This document shows positions 27,129-36,585 of a DNA stretch of 37,500 nucleotides, in pieces; the first letter of the stretch is position 1; each line of letters begins with the position of its first letter. The stretch spans positions 616,416 to 653,915 of the forward strand of contig CAUYUJ010022548.1 in the NCBI GenBank assembly GCA_963575745.1. Reading direction: 5' to 3'. Source of the DNA: Prorocentrum cordatum (lineage: Eukaryota > Sar > Dinophyceae > Prorocentrales > Prorocentraceae). Under the pieces are notes generated by a model. That model was not told where the DNA came from, searched no databases, and saw nothing but the letters and a program-made list of their open reading frames with translations. Both the position numbers and the translations under genes were made by a program.

Positions 27129-28600
27129 GTCTTTCACCGCGGCGTCTATGCGTGCCCGGGTCGGAGAGCGCGGCAGGCGTGGCACTTTCTCGACACCAGA
27201 GGGGGTGCGCAGGGGGTGGTCTCTCACCGCGGCCCCTATGCGTGCCAGGGTCGGAGAGCGTGGCACGCGTGGCACTTTCTCGACACCAGAGAGGGTGCGC
27301 AGGGGGTGGTCTCTCACCGCGGCGTCTAGGCGTGCCAGGGCCGGAGAGCGTGGCAGGCGTGGCATTTTCATGACACTAGGGGGGGTGCGCAGGGGGTGGT
27401 CTCTCACCGCGGCGTCTATGCGTGCCAGGGTCGGAGAGCGTGGCAGGCGTGGCACTTTCTCGACACCAGGGGGGTGCGCAGGGGGTGGTCTCTCACCGCG
27501 GCGTCTATGCGTGCCAGGGTCGGAGAGCGTGGCAGGCGTGGCACTTTCTCGACACCAGAGAGGGTGCGCAGGGGGTGGTCCCTCACCGCGGCGTCTATGC
27601 GTGCCAGGGTCGGAGAGCGTGGCAGGCGTGGCACTTTCTCGACACCAGGGGGGGTGCGTAGGGGGTGGTCTCTCACCGCGGCCCCTATGCGTGCCAGGGT
27701 CGGAGAGCGTGGCAGGCGTGGCACTTTCTCGACACCAGAGAGGGTGCGCAGGGGGTGGTCTCACCGCGGCGTCTATGCGTGCCAGGGTCGGAGAGCGTGG
27801 CAGGCGTGGCACTTTCTCGACACCAGGGGGGGTGCGCAGGGGGTGGTCTCTCACCGCGGCGTCTATGCGTGCCAGGGTCGGGGAGCGTGGCAGGCGTGGC
27901 ACTTTCTCGACACCAGAGAGGGTGCGCAGGGGGGGGTCTCTCACCGCGGCGTCTATGCGTGCCAGGGTCGGAGAGCGTGGCAGGCGTGGCACTTTCTCGA
28001 CACCAGGGGGGGTGCGCAAGGGGTGGTCTCTCACCGCGGCGTCTATGCGTGCCAGGGTCGGAGAGCGTGGCAGGCGTGGCACTTTCTCGACACCAGAGGG
28101 GTGCGCAAGGGGTGGTCTCTCACAGCGGCGTCTATGCGATCCAGGGTCGGAGAGCGTGGCAGGCGTGGCACTTTCTCGACACCAGAGAGGGTGCGCAGGG
28201 GGTGGTCTCTCACCGCGGCGTCTATGCGTGCCAGGGTCGGAGAGCGTGGCAGGCGTGGCATTTTATCGACACCAGGGGGGGTGCGCAAAGGGTGCTTTCT
28301 CACCGCGGCGTCTATGCGTGCCAGGGTCGGAGAGCGTGACAGGCGTGGTGGCACTTTCTCGACACCAGGGGGGGTGCGTAGGGGGTGGTCTCTCACCGCG
28401 GCCCCTATGCGTGCCAAGGTCGGAGAGCGTGGCAGGCGTGGCACTTTCTCGGCACCAGAGAGGGTGCGCAGGGGGTGGTCTCCCTATGCGTGCCAGGGTC
28501 GTCCAGGCATTGCAGGCGTGGCATTTTCTCAACACCAGAGAGGGTGCGCAGGGGGTGGTCTCCCTATGCGTGCCAGGGTCGTCCAGGCATAGCCTCTAGT
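27129..28600 (+). repeat. 90-bp satellite array, plus orientation
   Basis: The unit CTCACCGCGGCGTCTATGCG - TGCCAGGGTCGGAGAGCGTG - GCAGGCGTGGCACTTTCTCG - ACACCAGAGAGGGTGCGCAG - GGGGTGGTCT is exactly 90 bp in most copies. There are about 15 full and two truncated copies. It has no stop in any of the three plus frames, and most minus frames are open too, hence open frames up to 483 codons that are not convincing genes. GTGCCA and TGGCAC in each unit can form a stem. Confidence 0.93.
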
Positions 28601-28784
28601 GCGGGATTGCGTATTACCTCTTGTATCCAAGTGCCAGGCGGCGCCGGATATGACCGTCACAGATGACTCCTCAACCCCTCCTCTCCCCCCACACGTCCTC
28701 CCCGTCCTTTCAACGACCACAGGGGGCACCTGAGAGCATGACGGCGGTGGTAGTGGTAGCGCGGTGCACACAAGACATAAACTC

Positions 28785-28995
28785 AGTATGTGGGGTTCCT
28801 CGGTAGCGTAATTTAGAACTCTTGGGGGCTTCTTGGGGGGTCTCTTTGGAGCCTGTTGGGAGCCCTTTGGGGGCTCTCTTCGGGGCCTCGTGGGCGATCT
28901 TGAGGCGATCTTGGAGGCCTCTGGGGCACTCTTCGAACGTCGGAAAGCCGAAAGGGCGAGACGGCCAATTACGCTACCGAGGAATCCCACATACT
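28785..28995. mobile_element. TIR element carrying CTTGG repeat, 211 bp
   Basis: The 29-bp ends 28785-28813 and 28967-28995 are inverted repeats with one mismatch (core TTCCTCGGTAGCGTAATT). The interior contains CTTGGGGGCTTCTTGGGGGG, CGATCTTGGAGGCC and GTCGGAAAGCCGAAAGGGCG, the marker word of the 12.6-kb array. GACATAA lies just outside the left end; its complement TTATGTC lies 11 bases beyond the right. It sits in the spacer of the large inverted repeat. Confidence 0.8.
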
Positions 28996-29014
28996 TAATT
29001 TAAATCTTATGTCA

Positions 29015-29717
29015 ACGCCTGCTACGCTGTCACGCTCTCCGACCCTGGCACGCATAGACGCCGCGGTGAGAGACCACCCCCTGCGCACCCCCCCTGGTGT
29101 CGAGAAAGTGCCATGCCTGCCACGCTCTCCGACCCTGGCTCGCATAGACGCCGCGGTGAGAGACCACCCCTGCGCACCCTCCCTGGTGTCGAGAAAGTGC
29201 CACGCCTGCCACGTTCTCCGACCCTGGCTCGCATAGACGCCGCGGTGAGAGACCACCCCTGCGCACCCTCTCTGGTGTCGAGAAAGTGCCACGCCTGCCA
29301 CGCTCTCCGACCCTGGTTCGCATAGACGCCGCGGTGAGAGACCACCCTTGCGCACCCTCTCTGGTGTCGAGAAAGTGCCATGCCTGCCACGCTCTCCGAC
29401 CCTGGCTCCCATAGACGCCGCGGTGAGAGACCACCCCTGCGCACCCTCTCTGGTGCCGAGAAAGTGCCACGCTTGCCACGCTCCCCGACCCTGGCTCGCA
29501 TAGACGCCGCGGTGAGAAGTCACCCCTGCGCACCCTCTCTGGTGTCGAGAAAGTACCACGCCTGCCACGCTCTCCGACCCTGGCTCGCATAGACGCCGCG
29601 GTGAGAGACCACCCCTGCGCACCCTCTCTGGTGTCGAGAAAGTGCCACGCCTGCCACGCTCTCCGACCCTGGCTCGCATAGACGCCGCGGTGAGAGACCA
29701 CCCCTGCGCACCCTCTC
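29015..29717 (-). repeat. 89-bp satellite array, minus orientation
   Basis: About eight copies of the same satellite inverted. Most units have ACCACCCCTGCGC with one C fewer than the left arm and a period of 89 bp; the unit nearest the spacer (29042-29110) keeps the left-arm form (ACCACCCCCTGCGC). Confidence 0.93.
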
Positions 29718-29929
29718 TAAGCTGTGCCGTGCTGAGCTGAGCTGAGCTGTGCTGTGCTGAGCAGTGCTTTGGTGAGGTGAGAAAGAAGGAAAAAGAGAGG
29801 GAGGAGGAGGAGACGCGGGTGAGACGCGGAAGGGAAGAAAACCAGAACCCCACGAAGCATGTGGGGAAAAACCTTAAGAACCGAACTGTAGAAAAACAAT
29901 ACGTTTCGTCTCCCAGGACCCTCGCGGGG

Positions 29930-30340
29930 GGCCTCGTGGAAGTTTCTTAAGCCTTTTTCGAAGTTGTTTGTGCCGTCTTGGGGCCATCTTGGGCGGTTTG
30001 GGGCGATCTGTAGGTGTCTCGGGCCCCCCGTAGGCCCCACTTGATCTCGTCGTGGGGCGTTCGTGGGCCTTGTTGTGCGCCTCTTGGGCCGTCCTTGGGC
30101 CCTCTTGGGCCGTCTTGAGCCGTCTCGGGGCGGTATTGGCGGTGTTTAGGGCCCTCGTGGAGCGTCGGAAGTTTGAAAAGGCGAAAAGGCTGAAAACTTT
30201 TGACATCTAACCAAAAACGATAATTGTTGTCTCGTGGGGGGCCCTTTGGGGGCCTCTTAGAAGCCTCTTGGGCTGTCTTGGCGGCCTCTTGGGCTGTCTT
30301 GGCGGCCTCTTGGGCCGTCTTGAGGCCATATTGGGCGGTT
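29930..30340 (+). repeat. CTTGG/GGCC repeat family with marker word
   Basis: GTCTTGGGGCCATCTTGGGC, GTCTTGAGCCGTCTC, then GCGTCGGAAGTTTGAAAAGG (30157), then TCTTGGGCTGTCTTGGCGGCC in two to three tight copies (30262-30325). Confidence 0.8.
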
Positions 30341-30399
30341 TGGGGCGACTTGACGGGGCTGTTAACCTCTGCCACCGGAGGCCATTGGGCTCGGGATTC

Positions 30400-30720
30400 C
30401 AGTGCATTGGCCAATGTAGGTTAGCTTGCTGTATGTTTGCCGCTTTCGCTTGTGGCTGTAACCGTGCTTACCGTCAACAGAAGACCTACCCGCGAAGTAA
30501 AAGGCCGCCCATGTTACCCATGGAAGTGCGTGCACGGGAATGGTTTGTACAAGGGCGTCGTTCGGGGTGTCGCCTGTTACCCTCTTGCCGCCCCGGGCTG
30601 AAGGGTTTCAATGCGGTGGCCAATATATGCTTAGGTTGATGTCTATTTGCCGTTTTCGCTTGTGGCCGTAACCGTGCTTAACGACAATAGAAGATTTACC
30701 CAGGAAGGAAATATAGGCCG
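30400..30720 (+). repeat. 100-bp direct repeat, period 210 bp
   Basis: TTTGCCGCTTTCGCTTGTGG and CTGTAACCGTGCTTACCGTC (from 30436) recur at 30646 with few changes (TTTGCCGTTTTCGCTTGTGG, CCGTAACCGTGCTTAACGAC). Each is preceded by TGGCCAAT and followed by AGAAGA-TTACCC-type sequence. Confidence 0.85.
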
Positions 30721-31224
30721 GAAGGGGGACGGCGGAGACACATAAGCAAGTGGTTCGTCAGCAGGTGTACATCGTCTCTTTTATCCCTCGATGGCAGAAG
30801 TTCTGGGGCATTCGAGGACCTTCCAAATCGACGAAGAGCGTGCCCCAAGAAGTCCCATAACAAGGTGTATTGTCGCACGTGTCCACTGCACCGGTGGAGA
30901 GGAGGCGAGGCGGTGGTCACCACAGGGGGGGTCACCACAGGGGGGGGGGTCACCACCTCCTCTTGAGCACCTGGGACCGAGGACGAGGGAGGATTGCTCT
31001 TCGCGGCGGTTTTGCACGATGTTGGGTGCTTGTGGGGGCCCCGCATCGGACAGAGGGCGCCTCGCGGAGAGGGGACTGGCTCGTTCTTCCTCCCTCTCTT
31101 GTTCCCTCTCGTTCTCCCCTGTCCTCGTCCGCCCCACCTCCCCAACGTTGTGTCTGGACTTGGGCCCCCCATTCGTTCAGCCCTGCCACGCAAGTTCTGC
31201 CCATAAGGGGCACCGTCTTGGACC
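30721..31224. other. unassigned sequence
   Basis: A minus-strand open stretch (about 30899 down to 30696, segment YTLLWDFLGHALRRFG) looks protein-like, but its third positions are about half GC, unlike the exons found here. CACCACAGGGGGG is repeated at 30918-30955. No gene is called. Confidence 0.3.
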
Positions 31225-31500
31225 CAACCGAAAGTCAGTGCTAATCCTCCTCCCCCTTCCCCACCCCTCCCCTCATTCTCCGCCCCCCTCCCCATCCTTC
31301 CCCCAGCCTCCTCCCGTCCTCCGTCTCCTCCTCCTGCTGCTCCTCTTGCTCCGCCTCCTCCTCCTCCTCGTCCTCCCTCTCCCTCCAGCTTGCTCCTCCT
31401 GCTCCTCCTCCTCCTCCTCCTGCTCCTCCTCCTCCTCCTGCTCCCCCTCCTCCTCCTCCTGCTCCTCATCCTCATCCTCATCCTCCTCCTTCTCCATTCC
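31225..31500 (+). repeat. pyrimidine tract, (TCC)n and CTGCTCCTC
   Basis: CCCCTCCCC then CCTCCTCCTGCTCCTC repeats, almost free of A. The Glu/Gln-rich minus frame is composition-driven. Confidence 0.93.
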
Positions 31501-31599
31501 TTTCCCTTATAAATAATTTCTCCCTGTCGCACCCCGAGGCCAGTTTTTAGGGCGGGCCGGGCGTTTCGCCTGAGACGTCCTCATCACTTATGACTCTGA
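31501..31599. other. short unassigned spacer
   Basis: Nothing recognised. Confidence 0.3.
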
Positions 31600-32335
31600 A
31601 GTTTAAGAATTGGCAACCGTTTCACATATGGAGTGCGGGTGGTTTTCAAAATGTGGCTCTCGCTTAAGCGCCGCGCGCATTCGTTTTAGAAAATTGCTAA
31701 AGCTTCATGGGTTAAGGGATTGAGGATCACCCGTTTTCAAATTGTGGTTTTCTCCCTAGCGCCGCGCACATTCGTTGTAAACAATTTGCAAGAGCTTCAC
31801 GGATTGAGGATAACCCGTTTTCAAAATGTGGTTCTCGTTGTAGCGCCGCGCACATGTGCTCTAAAAAATGCAAGAGCTTCACAGATTGAGGGCGGTTCCT
31901 TTTCAACATGTGGCTCTCGCTTCACTTCAGCGCCACGTACATTCCTTAAAAAATGGCAAGAGTTTCACGGTATCCCACGATCAATGTACCAGAAATGGCG
32001 TTTTGGAAGGATTCAGGATTTTGTGGAAGCAACATGTACGTTGATTCGCGGTGTTGAAATCCCAGGAATGACGTTCTGGCAAGATCCAGGATCGTCAAGA
32101 CGCAACAGTCAGGTTGATCCGTGGGGCTGGAATCCCGAGAAAAATGTTTTGGCATGCTTCTGGGTCTTCAAACGGTTGTCTTCCAAAGAGGCAGATCCCT
32201 CAATGGAAATGAAACAGTTGTAGGGGCCGATGAAGAGGGAGCTAGGAGGGAGGGTGTATACCAACATCGTTGATGGCTCTTGGGTTTACGCTGGTCCTCC
32301 TCCTCCTCCTCCTCCTCCTCCTGCCCCTCCTCCCA
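31600..32335 (+). repeat. composite dispersed repeat, copy 2 (plus)
   Basis: Four tandem units of about 87 bp with GCGCCGCGC-CAT anchors at 31668, 31759, 31843 and 31930 (the last reads GCGCCACGTACAT). Diverged units with CCAGGAATGACGTTCTGG, GGTTGTCTTCCAAAGAGG and an ATG frame at 32230 (MKRELGG, NIVDGSWVY) follow. It ends in CCTCCTCCT (32296-32335). Same parts and order as 4340-4995 on the opposite strand. Confidence 0.68.
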
Positions 32336-32386
32336 CAGACGGCCGTGCGTGGCCAGGCCAGCACAGCTCTCTAGCAGCAACCTTGG

Positions 32387-32508
32387 TATCGCTCGGACGT
32401 GTGCACTTTTTCTCTGCGGGGATTATTAAGGAGCACCCTGCATCATCCTGCGAAAAAACCACGAACGAAACCGGAAAAAAACGCAGGGAATGGACGTCCG
32501 AGCGACGG
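32387..32508 (+). mobile_element. MITE family B, copy 4 (subfamily 2)
   Basis: Left TATCGCTCGGACGTGTGCAC, right GGACGTCCGAGCGACGG. The core GATTATTAAGGAGCACCCTG and CATCATCCTGCGAAAAAACC matches copy 2 at 8694. It is the only family B copy in this window outside the zf-PARP intron 2. Confidence 0.82.
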
Positions 32509-32704
32509 GGAGAAACCCCTTCTGCCCCAGGAGTGGCCCAGACGGCCTCCAGGGCACCCCTTCACGAGGCCCCGAGGGCCCCGCTCCGGAGCGGATCGAG
32601 AAGCTGGGAGCGCCTCGGGCCAGCTGGCAGCATCCCGCAGGACCTGCTGCGCCGGTACATCAGCGGCAACGAGGACATCCTGGTGGGCCTGTCTTCCACC
32701 ACCA
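32509..32704. repeat. segment shared with the 3' flank of MITE B copy 2
   Basis: GGGGAGA, GGCCCAGACGGCCTCCAGGG, CACGAGGCCCCGAGGGCC and CGAGAAGCTGGGAGCGCC parallel, in order, words following 8815. The subfamily 2 copies may thus be parts of a longer duplicated unit. Confidence 0.5.
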
Positions 32705-32708
32705 CCAT

Positions 32709-33190
32709 GAGCTGGAGGGGGGGAAGGAGGTGGAGGAGGAGGAGGAGGAGGTGGAGGAGGAGGAGCAGGAGGAGGAGGACGAGGAGGGGAGGAGGAGGAG
32801 GACGAAGACAGGAGGAGAGAGGAGGAGGAGGAGGAGGAGGATTGAGGAGGAGGATTGAGGAGGAGGACCCCCTCTCCCTCCAGCTCCTGGTGGTGGTGGT
32901 GGAACACGGGCCCATCACATCCGGGGCGCCCGGCGCTCCGCCGGCCGCCCGGGCGGCGGCGGCGGCCCTGCCGCGGGAGCGGGGCGGCCGCTGGACACGC
33001 CGGAGAAGGCGCGCACGTTCGCCGGTGCCGAGGGGGGGAGGAGGCGAGGGGGGGAGGAGGCGAGGGGGGGAGAGCGAGGGGGGTGGGAGGGGGGATAGCG
33101 AGGGGGGAGGGAGGGAAGCGGGGGCGGGAGGGCGGGGGAGGAGGGGAGGAGGGGGGGAGGGGCGAGGATGGGCGGGGGAGGGAGGGGGAG
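32709..33190 (+). repeat. purine tracts, (GGA)n and GGGGGGAGG
   Basis: GGAGGAGGAGGT repeats at 32709-32875 and GGGGGGAGGAGGCGA / GGGGGAGGGAGG repeats at 33030-33190, separated by about 150 bp of GC-rich unique sequence. Confidence 0.92.
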
Positions 33191-33370
33191 GCAAAGCCTA
33201 GGTGCGCTCGCGTATGTCTGACGTCCTACCCCTCCCTCCCATCCCTTACCTTGGCGCTGATTTTCTCTATCCGCGGACGCGTGTCGTAGCGGACCTGTGG
33301 CTCCGCGCGCGCGTGCGTAGTGGGTGGTGGTGCACGTGCGTGCGTGCGTGCGTGTGTGCGTGGTTGTCGT

Positions 33371-33553
33371 GGTGGTGGTGGTGGTGGTGGTTGTGGTGGT
33401 GGTGGTGGCGGTGGTGATGGTGGTGGTGGTGGTGCTGCTGGTGGTGGTGGTGGTGCTGGTGCTGGTGGTGTTGGTACTGGTGCTGGTGCTGGTGGTGGTT
33501 GTGGTGGTGGTGGTGGTGGTGGTGGTGGTGGTGGTGGTGGTGGTGGTGGTGGC
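33371..33553 (+). repeat. (GGT)n microsatellite, unit 1
   Basis: About 180 bp of GGT with GCT, GAT and TTGGTACT interruptions. Confidence 0.97.
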
Positions 33554-34136
33554 GGTGCGGCGCGGTGGTGGCGGGCGGATGGGCGCGCGAGAAAAAGGCC
33601 CGCGCTGGGGCGAGAACGCCATCCTGAACGACGGAGGCCAACACCGATCCGAAAATGAGGCCCACGCTGCAGCGGGAGCACGATTCGGAACGATTCGGGA
33701 ACAGAAATGAGGCCGGCGCCTCAACGAGAGCAGCATTTTGGGAAAAAATGTCGCCGGCGCCTCAGCGAGAGTCGTTTCCCGGGATTTCCCGGGCATCCTG
33801 TGTGTAAAAAAACCGTACGCGGAGGGTGCGCGGCCATCACCCGGACGCCATCAGGGGAAGAGGGAGAGTAATTTATCCATATTGAGTATTGCAAGGAGGG
33901 AAGCGGGGGGCGGGGGAGGGGGAGGGGAGGGAGCGGAAGGAGGAGGGGAGGGGGATTGCCAAGTTAGGTGCGCTCGCGTCAATATCTGACATCCTACCCC
34001 TCCCTCCCATCCCTTACCATGGCGCTGATTTTCTGTATCCGCGGACGCGTGTCGTAGCGGACCTGTGGCTCCGCGCGCGCGTGCGTAGTGGGTGGTGGTG
34101 CACGTGCGTGCGTGCGTGCGTGTGTGCGTGGGTGTC

Positions 34137-34355
34137 GTGGTGGTGGTGGTGGTGGTGGTGGTGGTGGTGGTGGTGGTGGTGGTGGTGGTGGTGGTGGTGG
34201 TGGTGGTGGTGGTGGTGGTGGTGGTGATGGTGGTGGTGGTGGTGCTGGTGGTGGTGGTGCTGGTGCTGGTGCTGGTGGTGTTGGTACTGGTGCTGGTGCT
34301 GGTGGTGGTTGTGGTGGTGGTGGTGGTGGTGGTGGTGGTGGTGGTGGTGGTGGCG
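34137..34355 (+). repeat. (GGT)n microsatellite, unit 2
   Basis: About 215 bp; a pure GGT run of about 29 units followed by the same interrupted pattern as unit 1. Confidence 0.97.
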
Positions 34356-34730
34356 GTGCGGCGCGGTGGTGGCGGGCGGATGGGCGCGCGAGAAAAAAGG
34401 CCCGCGCTGGGGCGAGAACGCCATCCTGAACGACGGAGGCCAAACACCGATCCGAAAATGAGGCCCACGCTGCAGCGGGAGCACGATGCGGAACGATTCG
34501 GGAGCAGAAATGAGGCCGGCGCCTCAACGAGAGCAGCATTTTGGGAAAAAATGACGCCGGCGCCTCAGCGAGAGTCGTTTCCCGGGATTTCCCGGGAATC
34601 CTGTGTGTTAAAAAACAGTACGCGGAGGGTGCGCGGCCATCACCCGGACGCCATCAGGGGAAGAGGGAGAGTATTTTTCATATTGAGTAATTGTGGAGGG
34701 GGGGGAGAGGAGGCAAGCTAGGTGCGCTCG

Positions 34731-35262
34731 CGTCATATCTGACATCCTACCCCTCCCTCCCATCCCTTACCATGGAGCAGATCCCCTCTCTACTCGCACA
34801 GTCGGATGTCGAGCAGGGCAATGATCCCGAAAGGGTACGCGATGCATTGTAGAGCACGGCATGGCATGGCGTAGAAGAGCACCGCAAAGCGTAGCATCAA
34901 CCTAGCATTGCATCGCATGCCGTGGCATGGCACGGGAAATGACGCCAGCGCTGCAACGGGAGCACGAGTCGAAACGAGCGGAAGCGCGGAAATAAGGCCA
35001 GCGCTGCAGCGGGAGCACGATTCGGAACGAGCGGAAGCACGGAAATGAGGCCAGCGTTGCAGCGGGAGCATGATTCGGAACGAGCGGGGCCCGAAAATGA
35101 GGCCCGTGCCTCAGCGAGAGCAGCATTTTGAAACAAATGCAGGCGAAAACCCAACTCCTGGGAATCCTGTGTGTAAAAAAGCAAGACGCGGGGGGGGGCG
35201 AACACTCCCAGCACGTCATCAGGGGAAGAGGGAGAGTAGTATTCATATCGAGTAATTGTAGA
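34731..35262 (+). repeat. third, rearranged unit of the 765-bp repeat
   Basis: The head (GGTGCGCTCGCGTCATATCT through CCATCCCTTACCATGG) and the tail (GCCTCAGCGAGAGCAGCATT, AATCCTGTGTGTAAAAAA, ATCAGGGGAAGAGGGAGAG) match units 1 and 2. The CGCGG block and the whole GGT tract are replaced by unrelated sequence and a 53-bp tandem repeat. Confidence 0.75.
34936..35110 (+). repeat. 53-bp tandem repeat, about 3 units
   Basis: GCCAGCGCTGCAACGGGAGC and ACGAGTCGAAACGAGCGGAA recur with a 53-bp step and end on a unit with GCGGGGCCCG. The unit is itself related to GCCCACGCTGCAGCGGGAGC in the 765-bp repeat, so it looks like local amplification of part of that unit. Confidence 0.8.
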
Positions 35263-36018
35263 GGGAGGGAAGCAGGGCGGGGGGGGCGGGGGGTGGAGGG
35301 AATGGGGAGGGGGAGGGGGCGAGGATGGGGGCGGGGAGGGAGGGGGGGAGAGCGAGCGAGGGGGGCAGGGGGGGGGTATCAGCGAGAGGAGCAGGGGGGC
35401 AGCAGGCCAGGAGCCGGGAGAGGAAGGGAGGAGGGAGGAGGAGGAAGGAAGAGGAGGAGGAGGAGGAGAAGGCAAAGGGCAGGTGCGAGGAGGAAGAGTA
35501 AGAGAGGAAGCGAGGGAGGAGAGGAGGAGGAGAGATGGAGGAGGAGGAGGAGGAGCGAGGCGAGGAGCGAGGAGGAGCAGCGGGGGAGGGGTAGAGGAGC
35601 AAGGAGGAAGATGAGGAGAGATTACAGGAGTGAGGAGGAACTGTGAATACCTTGGCGAGGAGAAGAGGAGGAGGAGAGGGAGGAGAGGAGGAGGAGGAGC
35701 GATGAGTTGGATGATTGAGGAGGGGAGGTGAGGAGGAGCGAGCAGCATGAGCGAGGAGGACCTCGACGAACGAAGTGAAGAGAAGGTCCGACGAGGAGCA
35801 GGGGTAGAAGGATGAGTGAGCCGAAACGTGGTGTAGGTGGGAGTGATGGGGAGTCCGATGACCACAGTACGAACGAGCGACGATGAGGAAGTCCAACGAC
35901 AACGAGACGGAGCAGGAAGAGGAGGAGCGAGAAGGAGGACGGGGAACGAGGAGAAGGAGGAGGAGGAGGAGGAGGAGGGGCGAGGAGCGAGGAAGAGGAG
36001 GAAGAGGAGGAGTGTGTG
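35263..36018 (+). repeat. long purine-rich tract
   Basis: About 750 bp dominated by GGGGGAGGG, GGAGGAGGA and GAGCGAGGA, broken by a less pure segment at about 35740-35900. The Glu/Arg/Gly frames and the Ser/Pro/Leu frames of the complement are artefacts. Confidence 0.88.
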
Positions 36019-36585
36019 AATGAACGCGTACGCAGCAGTTTGCAGCAACAAGCAAAGTGCACAGTACCAAGCAGCAGTAAGAGAAATACTGAACAGCATC
36101 AAGCAGCAGCGAACCATCGCAATGATTAGTATCAAGAGCAAATGGTTCAAGCAGCAGCGGCTTTCGCTGTGCTCAGGTGAGCTTTTTCTTATTCATTGTT
36201 TTGCCGATCGGCGCGGGTCGTCCTACCCCCTCCCCCTCTCATGGAGTAATTAGATCTTGGCTGTTTTGGGCGCCTGTTTCGAGCAGGTGGAGTCTCCCCC
36301 ATAGGGCGCACTGTTGCAAACAGTCGCATTAAGCAGAGGTCCGGAGCCAGACCCCCCCCCTCCCCACCCCTTCCGCCCAATGTCGGCACGCCGAATAAGA
36401 AAACGCTCACCAAAAAAGTGTTTGGCCGCTGCATATTTTGCATGTGCTCAGTGATGGCGGGCCGTGCGAGCTTATCTCCACGGCCTCAAACAAACACGTT
36501 GGCAGACGACCAGGTGGTCGTCCTCGCAATTCTGTTGTTGCGTTTTGTGGATCCTGGGACGTCCCAAGACGGTCTAAGAAAGGAG
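36019..36585. other. unassigned sequence
   Basis: Includes AGCAGCA-type words at 36031-36160 and a pyrimidine run near 36225 and 36350. No gene or family recognised. Confidence 0.35.

Larger units (their letters stand above)
27019..29873. repeat. large inverted repeat with satellite arms
   Basis: The outer left end (27019-27128: GGTTTTTCCCCACATGCTT, then GGTTTTCTTCCC, CGCGTCTCACC, GCACTGCTCAGCACAGC) is mirrored at 29717-29873 on the other strand. The 90-bp satellite runs inwards from both ends. The left arm is about 1.6 kb and the right about 0.86 kb, around a central spacer of about 0.4 kb. It is the same plan as the foldback element at 11081-12312. It may be a transposable foldback or an inverted duplication. 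Confidence 0.8.
33201..34730 (+). repeat. 765-bp direct tandem repeat, two full units
   Basis: GGTGCGCTCG starts units at 33201, 33967 and 34731 (periods 766 and 764 bp). Each full unit runs: CCTACCCCTCCCTCCCATCC, a CGCGGACGCGTGTCGTAGCG block, a long GGT tract, then GAGAACGCCATCCTGAACGA, TTTCCCGGGATTTCCCGGG and CATCAGGGGAAGAGGGAGAG, then a purine tract. Differences are mainly in GGT length and point changes. Open frames in the GGT tract (Val, Gly or Trp; Thr, Pro or His) are not genes. Confidence 0.92.

Noticed and set aside
27148-28599. 483-codon open frame with a 30-residue repeat (VGERGRRGTFST)
   Set aside because: The 90-bp satellite is open in three plus frames and in the minus strand, indels move the frame within the array, and no start context or non-repeat domain exists. 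The frame is a property of the repeat.
27129-29717. Regular repeat array that might suggest CRISPR
   Set aside because: Units are contiguous 89-90-bp repeats with no unique spacers and no cas genes, in a eukaryotic context.
30696-30900. Protein-like minus-strand stretch (YTLLWDFLGHALRRFG)
   Set aside because: Third positions are about 50 % GC, unlike the recognised exons, and no domain or splice context was found.
33324-34721. Poly-Val, poly-Gly, poly-Thr and poly-His frames
   Set aside because: Entirely encoded by GGT microsatellites and duplicated with them.
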